DNA of 64,000 nucleotides from JBCBKL01 sp038521825 (GCA_038521825.1 JBCBKL010000013.1:45898-109897), one strand, 5' to 3'; positions 32,620 through 42,634 are shown, counted from the first letter of the stretch. Numbers and translations are program-made. The notes: generated by a model not told the origin, from the letters alone.

Positions 32620-33915
32620 TTAACGGTGATCGGTGGCGAGGCGACGCTCGAGCCACTGTGAGTATTGTGAGATGCCGTAGCACACGATGAAGAACAGGAC
32701 GGCGGCGAAGGCGAACAGTTCCCAATAGACGCCGTTCCATTCGGTCGAAGCAAGGATCGGTCCACGGATCATGCCCACAAGATCGAACATCGAGATGACC
32801 GAAACCAGTGTGGTGTCCTTGAAGAGCCCGACAGCCACGTTCACGATACCGGGGATGGAGATCTTTAGCGCCTGCGGCAGAATGATCAGCCGCATGGCCT
32901 GCGGATAATCTAGTCCAAGACTGTCGGCCGCCTCGTATTGTCCGCGTGGCAGGGCAGCTAGGCCACCCCGGATCACCTCGGCAATATAGGCTGCCGAGAA
33001 CATCGTGATCATGATGATCACCCGCAGGATCAGGTCAAAAGTCGTCCCCGGGGGCAGGAAATATGCCAGTACCACGTTTGCAACAAAGAGCAGCGTAATC
33101 AGCGGGACGCCCCGGATGAACTCGATGAAGACGACACAGATGCCCTTGATCAGGGGCATGTCCGACTGCCGCCCCAGCGCCAGCAGAATGCCCAGTGGCA
33201 CCGAAAGCGAAACGCAAACCACGCCAAGGATCATGTTCAGCATGAAGCCACCCATGTCGCGGGAGGCGACTTCTTGCAACGCGGGCTGGTCGGCTGACAG
33301 GATATCAGCGAGGTAGCCGCCAACCCACCAAACGATCACCGCGCCTAAAACAGCCCCGAGCGATCCGAGCGCAAAGCTTTCCTTGACCAACCGCTGAAAC
33401 GCGAAATAGCCCGCGACAAAGCCCAGCAGTGCAAAGATGGGTGACCAGATCGTCCCGCCCCAGATCAGGTAGAAGGCGATAAAGGGATACAGCGCGGTGA
33501 ACAGCAAAAGCTTGCGTGGCAGATCGAAAAACATCACCGGTGCAGCCGCCGCAAACAGCAGAACAAAAGCCAGCGCCGGGCGCCAATAAAGATCCGCCGG
33601 ATACTTGAAGCCAAAAATCAGCTGGTTCCAACGTTCGGTCAGAACCGCGAAACAGGCACCAACTCTCCCATCGAGTGCCTCACGGCACTCAGCGAGGCTA
33701 TTGGAATTCCAGATCCCGTTCATGATCCAGGGCATCACCGCGACCAGCAACCCGTAGATCGCCAGCAGCGACACAAGCGTAAGGACCGAGTTGAACCAAC
33801 CCGAAAACAGGTTCTCACGGACCCATTTGATCAGACCGGCCTCGCTAGCCGGTGGGGCAAGCGGCGGCAGGCTTGTTTCGCGGACAAAGCCGATTTGAGA
33901 ACGCACGTCAGTCAT
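32620..33915 (-). CDS. bztC: Amino-acid ABC transporter permease (BztC/AapM type)
   Basis: 431 residues, long for a permease because of an N-terminal extension with extra helices and a periplasmic loop containing two cysteines (SLAECREALDGRVGACFAV), typical of BztC. The inner-membrane core follows at about 220-425 with the EAA loop (YEAADSLGLDYPQAMRLIILPQ). It is 11 bases upstream of the ATPase gene. Confidence 0.94.
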   Translation of the reverse strand: MTDVRSQIGFVRETSLPPLAPPASEAGLIKWVRENLFSGWFNSVLTLVSLLAIYGLLVAVMPWIMNGIWNSNSLAECREALDGRVGACFAVLTERWNQLIFGFKYPADLYWRPALAFVLLFAAAAPVMFFDLPRKLLLFTALYPFIAFYLIWGGTIWSPIFALLGFVAGYFAFQRLVKESFALGSLGAVLGAVIVWWVGGYLADILSADQPALQEVASRDMGGFMLNMILGVVCVSLSVPLGILLALGRQSDMPLIKGICVVFIEFIRGVPLITLLFVANVVLAYFLPPGTTFDLILRVIIMITMFSAAYIAEVIRGGLAALPRGQYEAADSLGLDYPQAMRLIILPQALKISIPGIVNVAVGLFKDTTLVSVISMFDLVGMIRGPILASTEWNGVYWELFAFAAVLFFIVCYGISQYSQWLERRLATDHR

Positions 33916-33916
33916 A

Positions 33917-35128
33917 TCAGCGCTCCTTCAGCTTTATGGAATCGTTGTAGACGTTCATGACCGCCGAGATGCTGAGCGAGATCGTCAGATAGAACAGCAT
34001 CAAGAGCAAGATCGTCTCAATCGCCCGACCCGTCTGGTTCAGTGTGATACCGCCCAACGTCGCCGTAATGTCGGCATAGCCAACAGCAATGGCAAGCGAT
34101 GAATTCTTCGTGATGTTCAGGTACTGCGAGATAAGCGGCGGAATGATCACACGCAGAGCCTGCGGAAGCACAACGAGGTTCATGATCCTTCCAGGGCGCA
34201 TGCCCAACGAAGCCGCCGCTTCAGTCTGACCTTTGCTGACGGCCTGGATACCCGCTCGCACGTTTTCGGCGATGAATGCTCCGGTATAGACCGAGAGCGC
34301 GAGCCACAACGCGATCAGCGGGCGTTGAATCTGAATGCCATCCTGAAAGTTGAACCCTCTCAGTTCTGGATACTCGACACCAATTGGCGCGCCCATTACC
34401 AAGTAGGCAAGAACAGCGGGTACAAAGAAAAGTCCAAGCGTTGGCCAAAGCTTGTTGATTTCTCGACCCTCGTTGTAGAGCTGCTGCGTGGCCCAGCGGC
34501 GGAAGAAATAGATCGCAAACAATGACGCAATGAAGGTCAAAACCACAAAGAGGGATCCTGGCCCCCAGACCGGCGCGGGAATATAAACGGCTCGGTTGGT
34601 AAACGCGATTGCCCCAAAGAGCATCTCGGCGTCCGGTGTCTCACCGCGATAGGCCCGTGGCTGAGGCAACAGCGTCACGATCGTGTTGATAATGATAATC
34701 CAGATGAGAACCGGCACATTGCGGAACGCTTCGACGTAGATAGCCATCAGCTTGGCGACAAGCCAATTCTTGGACAATCGCAGTACACCTGCGATCACGC
34801 CTAGTACCGTTGCCGTGGCACACCCAAGAAAGGCCACGAGCAGTGTATTCAATATTCCAACCCAGGCCGCCGACATGTGACTGGACTGACTGGTATATTC
34901 AATCAGTCGTTGGTTGATGTCGTAACCTGCGGGCTCGCCCAGAAAATCATAAGAAATGTTTAGCCCGGCCGCCGCGAGGTTCCGCGCGAGGTTCGAGCCC
35001 AGATAGGCGATCCCGGCGATAAGCAGCAGCAGAGCGATGAATTGAAATGTGTAGGACCGGTATCGCGTGTCGTTGATAAGCTGCGAAAGCTGGAACGATT
35101 GCGTCGGTGGGTCGGTCAGTGTCGTCAT
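33917..35128 (-). CDS. bztB: Amino-acid ABC transporter permease (BztB/AapQ type)
   Basis: 403 residues with the matching long form: N-terminal helix (FIALLLLIAGIAYLGSNLA), a large periplasmic loop around residues 60-95, and the permease core with the EAA loop (TEAAASLGMRPGRIMNLVVLPQ region). It pairs with BztC, one base away, to form the transmembrane channel for glutamate, glutamine, aspartate and asparagine in the best-studied relatives. Confidence 0.94.
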   Translation of the reverse strand: MTTLTDPPTQSFQLSQLINDTRYRSYTFQFIALLLLIAGIAYLGSNLARNLAAAGLNISYDFLGEPAGYDINQRLIEYTSQSSHMSAAWVGILNTLLVAFLGCATATVLGVIAGVLRLSKNWLVAKLMAIYVEAFRNVPVLIWIIIINTIVTLLPQPRAYRGETPDAEMLFGAIAFTNRAVYIPAPVWGPGSLFVVLTFIASLFAIYFFRRWATQQLYNEGREINKLWPTLGLFFVPAVLAYLVMGAPIGVEYPELRGFNFQDGIQIQRPLIALWLALSVYTGAFIAENVRAGIQAVSKGQTEAAASLGMRPGRIMNLVVLPQALRVIIPPLISQYLNITKNSSLAIAVGYADITATLGGITLNQTGRAIETILLLMLFYLTISLSISAVMNVYNDSIKLKER

Positions 35129-35215
35129 GCGATGACGCCCCCTGTTGGCTTCCGGCCCTTTCCTCCGGCGAGGTTTATCCCCGCTACCTGAGACCGGATA
35201 GATTATGTCGATAGG

Positions 35216-35245
35216 AAAAGGGCGCAGACTGGTATGTCTGCGCCC
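35216..35245 (-). terminator. Hairpin between bztA and bztB (partial terminator)
   Basis: A perfect 10-base stem (GGGCGCAGAC / GTCTGCGCCC) with a 6-base loop, followed on the minus strand by TTTT. It stands after bztA and before the rest of the operon, a usual arrangement for making more binding protein than membrane subunits. Confidence 0.75.
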
Positions 35246-35260
35246 CTCCCTCTTGGTTTT

Positions 35261-36277
35261 TTACCGGAACGGCGGCGAGTAGATCAGGCCGCCATCGGTC
35301 CATTGTGCGTTCAGACCACGGGCAAGACCGATCGGCGTTGCTTCACCGATGTTCTTTTCGAAAATCTCGCCGTAATTGCCTTCGGACGCGATCGCACGTT
35401 TCGCCCATTCGGCGTCGAGGCCCAGCATCTCACCCAGCGTACCCTCTGTACCGAGGATACGGTTGATTTCCGGGTTGTTGGTACCGCCAGACAGCTCTTC
35501 GATGTTGGTCGACGTGATGCCCAGCTCTTCGGCTGTGAGAAGCGCGTTCAGCGTCCAGCGCACGACGTCACCCCATTCGTTGTCGCCATGGCGCACAAGC
35601 GGACCAAGCGGCTCTTTCGAGATGATTTCAGGCAGCAATACGTGATCGCCCGGGTTTTCGAAGGTCGCACGTGTCGCGGCAAGGCCAGATGCGTCGGTCG
35701 TGTAGACGTCGCATGCGCCAGCCAGATACTGCTGTTGCGCTTCGGCGTTTGTCTCGATCGGAACCGGCTCATAGCTGATATTGTTGGAGCGGAAGAAATC
35801 CGCCAGGTTCAGCTCGGTCGTGGTGCCAGTCTGGATGCAGACCGTGGCGCCGTCGAGTTCTTTCGCCGAAGACACGCCCAGCTCTTTCGGGACCATAAAG
35901 CCCTGACCGTCGTAGTAGTTCACACCGACGAAGGTGAACTTGAGATCAACGTCACGGCTGAAGGTCCAGGTGGTGTTGCGCGCCAGCATGTCGATTTCAC
36001 CGGATGCAAGCGCGGTGAAGCGGGTCTTGCCGGTTGTCGGAACGAATTCGACCGCCATCGGATCGCTGAGTACAGCGGCCGCAACAGCGCGGCAGACTGA
36101 GACGTCGAAGCCCTTCCACTCACCGTTCGCATCCGGCGCGGCAAAGCCGACGAGTCCGGTCGTAACGCCGCAATTCAGCTTGCCGCGTGCCTTCACGTCG
36201 TCCAACGTGCCGGCTGCTGCGGCACCAGCGGCCAGGCCGGCGGCAGTCAGCGCGCCAAAGATTACGGATTTTTTCAT
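35261..36277 (-). CDS. bztA: Amino-acid ABC transporter periplasmic binding protein (BztA/AapJ type)
   Basis: 338 residues from the ATG at 36277 (AAGAGG upstream). Signal peptide MKKSVIFGALTAAGLAAGAAAA, then the type-II binding-protein fold: KLNCGVTTGLVGFAAPD, the GFDVSVCRAVAAAVL segment and LARNTTWTFSRD. It binds the amino acid and delivers it to BztBC. Intergenic sequence 36278-36472 separates it from the ATP12 gene and must hold the promoter; I could not place one with confidence. Confidence 0.95.
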   Translation of the reverse strand: MKKSVIFGALTAAGLAAGAAAAGTLDDVKARGKLNCGVTTGLVGFAAPDANGEWKGFDVSVCRAVAAAVLSDPMAVEFVPTTGKTRFTALASGEIDMLARNTTWTFSRDVDLKFTFVGVNYYDGQGFMVPKELGVSSAKELDGATVCIQTGTTTELNLADFFRSNNISYEPVPIETNAEAQQQYLAGACDVYTTDASGLAATRATFENPGDHVLLPEIISKEPLGPLVRHGDNEWGDVVRWTLNALLTAEELGITSTNIEELSGGTNNPEINRILGTEGTLGEMLGLDAEWAKRAIASEGNYGEIFEKNIGEATPIGLARGLNAQWTDGGLIYSPPFR

Positions 36278-36472
36278 GCTTACCTCTTCCTGTTTGTCGC
36301 CATTTTTTGGCGCTACTTCCGGCGAAGGAACACCGGATGTGGTGACGGGCGGGTTCTCCCCGTCCAATGGCCAATACTGTGGGCGGATTCATCGCAAAAC
36401 GTCAAGTATGCGATCACTGAAAATGACGGTGAAACGGCGGGTTGCCCGCAAATGATCAAAGTTGGCCCGACG

Positions 36473-37186
36473 TCAGCTTTGCCTCGAAACATCGAAGAAA
36501 GCCTTGGCATGGACAAAGGATTTGCCCTTTTGGCTTGCCACCTCTTCGGCCTCTTCGTCCCGGCCCCATTGCTCGGCTTGCCAAATCTCGTCGAGCCGCG
36601 ACAAAGCCCACCCCCGTTCGGCCTCGATCTCGTCCAAGGCCACGGCAAATCCGATGATGATGGACCCGCTCATTCCGACAAGATCGTGGAAGGCGGCCAG
36701 TTCAAACTCTGACATCGCCCGCGTGCGGTCGCGCAGCCGTGCCAACACCTCCGGATCCTGCGCCTCATGCATCAGCCCAGTGCGGATCTGAAGACGGGCA
36801 GCCAATGCACCCTCAGCCCAGTCCAGCATCGGGTCCCAGCGCTCGACCTGAAGCGCCACCAGCGAAGCGGGGCGGCTTGCCCGATAGCAAAGCAGGTCGC
36901 TGTCTGCATAATCCGAGATCAGGGTGGCAACCTGTTCGTGCTGGTGCCGCACCTTGTCGATGGCAGCATTTGCGCTGCGGGTGAACGGCATCGTCAGTGG
37001 ATTGACCTGCCCGTCTTGTGCATCCCATTCCGCCGCCACCGCCTCGGCCATCGCGCGCGTAGGAAGGACCAGGTCAGCCTTTGCGGGTGTCTTGACCTGC
37101 CTCCCATCCAGCGTGACCAGAAACCCGGTATCACTGGCTCCGATCTCGGTTGCTGTCCAGAACCGCTTGAGGGACCATTCGCTCAT
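36473..37186 (-). CDS. ATP12-family F1-ATPase assembly chaperone
   Basis: 237 residues starting MSEWSLKRFW, with the family features VTLDGRQVKTPAKADL, AVAAEWDAQDGQV and ERGWALSRLDEIWQAEQWG. ATP12 proteins bind the F1 alpha subunit during assembly in mitochondria and alphaproteobacteria. The start overlaps the stop of the HAD gene (ATGA); it ends the crcB operon. Confidence 0.92.
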   Translation of the reverse strand: MSEWSLKRFWTATEIGASDTGFLVTLDGRQVKTPAKADLVLPTRAMAEAVAAEWDAQDGQVNPLTMPFTRSANAAIDKVRHQHEQVATLISDYADSDLLCYRASRPASLVALQVERWDPMLDWAEGALAARLQIRTGLMHEAQDPEVLARLRDRTRAMSEFELAAFHDLVGMSGSIIIGFAVALDEIEAERGWALSRLDEIWQAEQWGRDEEAEEVASQKGKSFVHAKAFFDVSRQS

Positions 37187-37863
37187 GCACCGCGCCTCCA
37201 AATGTCGTCGAGAACCAAGGGCAGTTCGTCGAACCGATCAATGATTGCATGTGCACCCGAAAGCTGCTCGGCGGGATGATAGCCCCATGGCACCCCTACA
37301 AACGCCACACCGGCCGACCTCGCCATCTCGAGGTCAAAACGGGTGTCGCCGATCATGACGCAATTCTGCGGGTCGATCCCGGTTTCGACCATCGCCGTCA
37401 GCAACATCGATGGATGCGGCTTGGAGGGGTGATGGTCGGCAACCTGTTGTGTGACAAAGAAGCGGGCGAGATCATGAGCCTCGAGCAGGTGGTCTAGGCC
37501 GCGTCTGGACTTTCCGGTGGCGACCCCGATGAGTGTTTCATCCTGCCGGTTCAGCGTGTCGAGGGCTTCCAGCGCACCGGGATAAAGAGGCGATGACACC
37601 GCTGCACCTTTGCTTTGCCTTTGCTTGGTGTAGGCTTCCTTGTAGGCCTCGACCATCAGCGCTTGCTTGGTAGCATTCGCATCGCAGGCCAGCGCTTCCA
37701 TGGCCTTGGGCAGCGACAAGCCAACGATAGACAAAATTTCAGACCTTGCAGGCGCCGTAAGATCAGCCGCCTCAAAAGCCGCATGCATGCTCGCGATGAT
37801 GTCGGCCTGACTGTCGACCAGGGTGCCGTCCACATCGAACATCACGAGGCGCAGATCGCTCAT
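37183..37863 (-). CDS. HAD-family phosphatase (phosphoglycolate phosphatase-like)
   Basis: 226 residues. Motif I FDVDGTLVDS near residue 9, motif II VATGKSRRGL, motif III Lys in HHPSKPHPSM, and motif IV MIGDTRFDLEMARSAG. The cap domain lies after motif I. The likely role is dephosphorylation of small metabolites. Its start overlaps the stop of the pseudouridine synthase gene, and its stop the start of the ATP12 gene. Confidence 0.9.
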   Translation of the reverse strand: MSDLRLVMFDVDGTLVDSQADIIASMHAAFEAADLTAPARSEILSIVGLSLPKAMEALACDANATKQALMVEAYKEAYTKQRQSKGAAVSSPLYPGALEALDTLNRQDETLIGVATGKSRRGLDHLLEAHDLARFFVTQQVADHHPSKPHPSMLLTAMVETGIDPQNCVMIGDTRFDLEMARSAGVAFVGVPWGYHPAEQLSGAHAIIDRFDELPLVLDDIWRRGA

Positions 37864-38903
37864 GCCCAACCCTCCTCGAACGGATCGGCCGGCACTTCGG
37901 CTTCGGACCACTGGAACGTCTCCCATGTGCGCCGCATATGGTCGGGCAGCGGGGCGGTTAGCGTCAGGGTCGTTTTCGTCACCGGATGCTCAAGACGCAG
38001 CGAGCGCGCATGCAGGTGCAGCTTTCGGCTGAGTTCGCCACCAAGACCCGCACCCCAGCCATCGCCAAGATTTTCCTGTCCGGACCCGCCGTACTTACCG
38101 TCTCCAATGATCGGATGACCGATCTCTGCCATGTGCGCCCGCAGTTGATGGGTGCGTCCGGTGACGGGGACAAGGGCGACCCACGCGCACCGTTTCGCCA
38201 CAGCCGTCAGGATACTGTAATCGGTGATCGCCCGCTTGGCCCCCTCGACGCTGTCGACATCGCGGGGGTGGATGCACCGCATCTTTTCACCCTCACCTTG
38301 CGCGCCCCGCCCCGGCGCTTTGACCAAGCCGTACTTGATGGTCCCATTCTTCGGATGAGGCACGCCCGCAACGGCCGCCCAATAGATCTTGCGCGCCTCG
38401 CGGTGGCGGAAGCTGGCGGTCAAAGCCGCCGCGATGGCCCGGGTCCGCGCCATGATCAGAACGCCGGACGTGTCTTTGTCGAGCCGATGCACGAGGCGCG
38501 GCTTTTCGTCGAACCCGAATGTCAGCGCCTCTGCAAGACCGTCCACATGGCGGCTTTGACCCGAACCACCCTGCACCGGCAGCCCGGGCGGTTTGTTGAG
38601 GGCAAGCACATGGTTATCTTTGTAGATCACGCAGGATTGGATCATCTTCGCATCGGCCTCGGATACACGAGGCCGGGCGGGCACGGACGGCTCTTGTTCA
38701 GGCAAAGGCGGGACCCGAACTTGTTGGCCCTCTTCAACCCGCGTCGACGCTTTGACGCGACCACCATCGACCCGGCACTCGCCCTTGCGGCACATCTTTT
38801 CGATCCGGCCTTGCGACACATGCGGAAAGCGGCGCTTGATCCAGCGATCAAGCCGCTGGTCGCCTTCATCGGCCTTAACCGTTAGAACCTGGACACCGCT
38901 CAT
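37860..38903 (-). CDS. RluA-family (RluC/RluD) pseudouridine synthase
   Basis: 347 residues. An S4 RNA-binding domain (RLDRWIKRRFPHVSQGRIEKM, in parts) is followed by the synthase domain with the catalytic Asp in HRLDKDTSGVL. The enzyme isomerises uridines in rRNA; which positions cannot be told. ATG 38903 overlaps the crcB stop (ATGA) and is preferred to an earlier start inside crcB. Confidence 0.93.
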   Translation of the reverse strand: MSGVQVLTVKADEGDQRLDRWIKRRFPHVSQGRIEKMCRKGECRVDGGRVKASTRVEEGQQVRVPPLPEQEPSVPARPRVSEADAKMIQSCVIYKDNHVLALNKPPGLPVQGGSGQSRHVDGLAEALTFGFDEKPRLVHRLDKDTSGVLIMARTRAIAAALTASFRHREARKIYWAAVAGVPHPKNGTIKYGLVKAPGRGAQGEGEKMRCIHPRDVDSVEGAKRAITDYSILTAVAKRCAWVALVPVTGRTHQLRAHMAEIGHPIIGDGKYGGSGQENLGDGWGAGLGGELSRKLHLHARSLRLEHPVTKTTLTLTAPLPDHMRRTWETFQWSEAEVPADPFEEGWA

Positions 38904-39280
38904 GCGAAGAAGCTCCGCGCTGCCCAAAGACCGCACGCGATGGCAAACAGCGAAAGCACCACAGACGCACCCACATAAGTGAGGGCAAGCGCATAAGCCC
39001 CCTTTTCAAAGAGGTTCAGCGTCTCAAGCGAAAACGACGAAAACGTCGTGAAGCCACCCAGCAAACCGACTGCAATCAGCGGATTGTAATGTGCCAGGCC
39101 CTTATGCGCGGCGGTCACGATAAAGAACCCCATCAGAAAGGACCCGAGGATGTTCACCGTGATGATGCCAAGCGGAAACTCTGTGGGTCCGAACCAGCGC
39201 AACATCAGACCGCCGGCAAGATACCGGAGTGAGGCGCCCACGGCGCCACCGATGGCCACGAGTGACAGGGTCGAAATCAT
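38900..39280 (-). CDS. crcB: Fluoride ion channel CrcB
   Basis: 126 residues with four membrane helices. The family motifs GGAVGASLRYL, LGIITVNILGSFLMGF and GGFTTFSSFSLE are intact. It forms a dimeric fluoride channel. It heads a coupled run with the pseudouridine synthase, HAD and ATP12 genes. There is no room (31 bases) for a fluoride riboswitch upstream. Confidence 0.96.
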   Translation of the reverse strand: MISTLSLVAIGGAVGASLRYLAGGLMLRWFGPTEFPLGIITVNILGSFLMGFFIVTAAHKGLAHYNPLIAVGLLGGFTTFSSFSLETLNLFEKGAYALALTYVGASVVLSLFAIACGLWAARSFFA

Positions 39281-39311
39281 GCGCGGTCTGTCGCGCCCCT
39301 ACCCAGCGATG

Positions 39312-40619
39312 TCAAGTTGACCGTTTGGCGCGAAGTTTGACGAAGTAGTCGAGGCGCTTGTGCAATTCGCGCTCGAAGCCGCGTTCGACGGGTTGGTAAA
39401 AGGCCTCTCGCGCCATCCCATCGGGAAAGTAGCTCTGGCCTGAAAAGCCATCTTCAGCGTCGTGATCGTAGGCATAGCCGGCGCCATATCCCTGATCCTT
39501 CATCATCTGAGTTGGCGCGTTCAGGATGTGTTTGGGCGGCGGCTCGGATCCGGTTCTGCGGGCCGAACCACGAGCGCCCTTATACGCCACGTAGGCCGCA
39601 TTCGATTTTGGTGCCAGGGCGAGATAGATCAGCGCCTGGGCCAGGGCCAGTTCGCCTTCAGGGCTGCCAAGCCGCTCGTAGGTCTGCCAACTTTGCAGAC
39701 AAACGGCCTGCGCCTGCGGGTCAGCCAGACCAATATCCTCAACCGCCATCCGCGTGATCCGGCGGGCAAGGTACCGGGGGTCTTCCCCGCCCTCCAGCAT
39801 CCGCGCGAACCAATAAAGCGCAGCATCCGGATCGGAGCCCCGCACCGCTTTATGCAAAGCCGAAATCAGGTTGTAATGGGCGTCACCCGACTTGTCGTAT
39901 TGCGCCGCGCGGCGCATCAAACGGGCCTGCAAGGCACCCGTGTCGAGCGGCTTATCGACCGACCAAGATGCAACCTGTTCGACCAGATTGAGCAGCGCCC
40001 GGCCATCGCCATCGGCCATCTCGATCAACGCCTCACCGGCCGCCGCTGTCACGGGCAGCTGTTCACCAAGCGCATCCTCGGCCCGGTAAATGAGCGAGGC
40101 CAACGCATCATGTTCAAGCCTTTCTAGCACCAGCACCTGCGCCCGGCTCAGAACCGCGGCATTCAGTTCGAATGACGGGTTTTCGGTCGTGGCCCCGACC
40201 AGCACAATCGTCCCGTCCTCCATATGCGGCAGGAATCCATCCTGTTGCGCTTTGTTAAAGCGGTGGATTTCGTCCACGAACAACAACGTGCCCTGACCGT
40301 TCTGGCGCCGGATCTTGGCGGCTTCGAACACCTTCTTGAGGTCCGGCACTCCGGAAAAGATTGCGCTGATTTGTACGAAATGCAGATCGGTTTCGTCCGC
40401 AAGCAGCCTGGCTATCGTGGTCTTTCCGACGCCCGGCGGCCCCCAAAGGACCATCGACCCAAGTGCACCGGCCTCGAGCATGGCGCGCAGGGGGCCGTCG
40501 GGGCCAAGCAATTGGTCCTGCCCTATTACCTCGGCGAGACCGGTTGGACGCAAGCGGTCCGCCAAAGGCCGGGGGCCAACTGGCTCTGGCTGGGGTGCGG
40601 TTTCGAACAGATCGGTCAA
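39312..40619 (-). CDS. rarA: Replication-associated recombination protein A (MgsA/RarA)
   Basis: 435 residues. AAA+ ATPase with Walker A LWGPPGVGKTT, Walker B LLFVDEIHRFN and sensor ATTENPSFE, then the C-terminal tetramer domain. It acts at stalled replication forks. It starts 3 bases after the Deg-type protease stop, so both come from one transcript. Confidence 0.95.
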   Translation of the reverse strand: MTDLFETAPQPEPVGPRPLADRLRPTGLAEVIGQDQLLGPDGPLRAMLEAGALGSMVLWGPPGVGKTTIARLLADETDLHFVQISAIFSGVPDLKKVFEAAKIRRQNGQGTLLFVDEIHRFNKAQQDGFLPHMEDGTIVLVGATTENPSFELNAAVLSRAQVLVLERLEHDALASLIYRAEDALGEQLPVTAAAGEALIEMADGDGRALLNLVEQVASWSVDKPLDTGALQARLMRRAAQYDKSGDAHYNLISALHKAVRGSDPDAALYWFARMLEGGEDPRYLARRITRMAVEDIGLADPQAQAVCLQSWQTYERLGSPEGELALAQALIYLALAPKSNAAYVAYKGARGSARRTGSEPPPKHILNAPTQMMKDQGYGAGYAYDHDAEDGFSGQSYFPDGMAREAFYQPVERGFERELHKRLDYFVKLRAKRST

Positions 40620-40621
40620 GT

Positions 40622-41995
40622 TCAGAACCGCAAATAGATGCGACGCTGGCCGCGAAGTGCGGTCACGGTGTAACGACGCGCATCTTGGGACAATGCTGCG
40701 CGCACGTCGCTTGGTCTGTCGATCTGGCGTCCTGCCACCGCGATCAGGATGTCGCCTTCCCGCAGACCAACCCGTGATCCGTAGGGACCCGCATCTTCGA
40801 TGACCACGCCGTCGCTCTCCATTGGCAAACGCATTTCAGCCGTCAGAGCCGGGTTGATGCGGGAGACGGTCAAACCAGGAAGCACGGTCCGGTTACCCAG
40901 CACAATCGTGTCACGCGGCGGATCCTCAGGCGCGGCGATCAGGCGTACGGTCAGGCCGAGTGTCCGCCCGTCGCGCAGGCGTCGAACGCGCAGCTTGCCA
41001 CCCTCGCCCGCGACCGCCATGTGATACATCATTTCTTGCGGGGTGTTCACCGGAACACCATCTGCAGAAACGATCACGTCTCCGACCTCGAAATCTTCGG
41101 CAAAGGGGCTGAGCGGATGTATGGCCGACAGGATGATCCCGCCCGGGCGGTCCAGCCCCAGCATCTCGGCAATGTCATTGTCTACCGCCTGTCCGGTAAG
41201 TCCCGCCCATGGTCGAACAAAATCGTCATTGCCAGCCTCTGCTTGCCTGACGAATGCCCGAACCAGGTTTGCCGGGATGGCAAAGCCAATCCCGTTCGAG
41301 CCGCCCGAACGTGTCAATATGCGTGTATTGATCCCGATAAGACGCCCCGCGACGTCTATGAGTGCCCCGCCGGAATTACCCGGGTTGATCGGTGCATCGG
41401 TCTGGATGAAATACCCGCGTCCTCCGCCATTCGTCCCACCTGAGCGGGCAAGGCCCGAAACAATCCCGCTCGACACGGTTTGGCCCACACCAAAGGGGTT
41501 GCCGATGGCCAGAACCAATTCGCCCACCTCGACGGTGTCGCTGTTTCGGAGCTGGAGATGCGGCAGGTCTTGCGCTCCTTCAAGTTTGAGAATGGCAAGA
41601 TCAGACTCCTCGTCACCCAAAAGCACCCGAGCCCTGAATTCACGGCGATCGTTCAGCACCACGCGAACATCCGTGGCCATACCGACAACATGATAATTCG
41701 AGACGACGAACCCATCTCGGCTGAGGATTACACCCGAGCCCAGCGAGTTTTGAACGCGGGGCTGCCCGTCGCCAAACCCTTCAAAGAACCTTCGAAAAAA
41801 CGGATCGTCTGAAAAAGGGTTGCGTCGTGTCTGGGTCACCCGCTTGGCATAAATGTTGACGACAGCCGGCGCGGCTTCTTTCACCAACGGTGCAAATCCA
41901 AGCGATATCTCGGCGGAACTTTGTGGCACGCGCGTTTCGGCATGTGCCGGGAGGATCAGGGCCAAAGCCATGAACAGCGCAGTCAGATGTTTCAT
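40622..41995 (-). CDS. Periplasmic Deg-type (Do) serine protease with two PDZ domains
   Basis: 457 residues. A Sec signal (MKHLTALFMALALILPAHA) leads into the trypsin-like domain, with His in VVSNYHVV, Asp in SDLAILKLEG and Ser in NPGNSGGALID. PDZ1 (about 280-365) and PDZ2 (about 385-450) follow, ending LRGQRRIYLRF. It degrades or refolds damaged envelope proteins. The gene is immediately downstream of the rplQ terminator and upstream of rarA. Confidence 0.94.
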   Translation of the reverse strand: MKHLTALFMALALILPAHAETRVPQSSAEISLGFAPLVKEAAPAVVNIYAKRVTQTRRNPFSDDPFFRRFFEGFGDGQPRVQNSLGSGVILSRDGFVVSNYHVVGMATDVRVVLNDRREFRARVLLGDEESDLAILKLEGAQDLPHLQLRNSDTVEVGELVLAIGNPFGVGQTVSSGIVSGLARSGGTNGGGRGYFIQTDAPINPGNSGGALIDVAGRLIGINTRILTRSGGSNGIGFAIPANLVRAFVRQAEAGNDDFVRPWAGLTGQAVDNDIAEMLGLDRPGGIILSAIHPLSPFAEDFEVGDVIVSADGVPVNTPQEMMYHMAVAGEGGKLRVRRLRDGRTLGLTVRLIAAPEDPPRDTIVLGNRTVLPGLTVSRINPALTAEMRLPMESDGVVIEDAGPYGSRVGLREGDILIAVAGRQIDRPSDVRAALSQDARRYTVTALRGQRRIYLRF

Positions 41996-42046
41996 ATCCC
42001 AGATATGAGCCGCTGGCGGTTTCGGTGCAAGATCAGAGGCCCATCC

Positions 42047-42077
42047 AAAAGAAAAACCCCCGCCAAGGCAGGGGTTT
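42047..42077 (-). terminator. Rho-independent terminator of the alpha operon
   Basis: AAACCCC...GCC pairs with GGC...GGGGTTT (42054-42077), with a single mismatch, and is followed on the minus strand by TTTTTCTTTT. It lies 24 bases after the rplQ stop. Confidence 0.85.
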
Positions 42078-42100
42078 CGGTGTTCGTCAATCTGACGGTC

Positions 42101-42520
42101 CTATTCTTCGGCGGCCTCTTCTGCAGCTAAGCGGGCCTTATCAACCGCGCCCTTGGCGTCGCGGTCGCGATCGACGAATTCGATGATCGCCATGGGCGCC
42201 ATGTCCCCGTAACGGAAGCCTGCCTTGAGGACGCGAATGTAGCCACCCTGACGATCCTTGTAGCGCGGGCCCAGCACATCAAAGAGTTTGTTAACGTATT
42301 GGTCTTCTTTCAGCTTAGCCGCGGCCTGGCGACGGGCATGCAGATCACCGCGCTTGGCAAGCGTGATCAACTTTTCCACGATCGGGCGCAGTTCCTTGGC
42401 CTTGGGCAAGGTTGTCTTGATTTGCTCATGTTCGATGAGCGAGCCAGCCATGTTCGCCCAAAGCGCCTTGCGGTGCTCGTGGGTTCGGTTGAGGCGGCGG
42501 TATCCTCGTGCGTGACGCAT
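42101..42520 (-). CDS. rplQ: 50S ribosomal protein L17
   Basis: 139 residues, starting MRHARGYRRLNRTHEHRKAL, with the L17 core to about residue 118 and a charged alanine- and glutamate-rich tail. It is the last gene of the alpha operon, separated from rpoA by about 110 bases. Confidence 0.98.
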   Translation of the reverse strand: MRHARGYRRLNRTHEHRKALWANMAGSLIEHEQIKTTLPKAKELRPIVEKLITLAKRGDLHARRQAAAKLKEDQYVNKLFDVLGPRYKDRQGGYIRVLKAGFRYGDMAPMAIIEFVDRDRDAKGAVDKARLAAEEAAEE

Positions 42521-42634
42521 ATCTCTGTTCCTTCATTTATTTATGCTTTGTCCGGGGCCCCATGCGCGCGGGGCCCTCTCCTTGGGGCAAGCTGCCCAGG
42601 CTGTCCCCGCCTGCGCGGGCATTTCAGTGCGCGC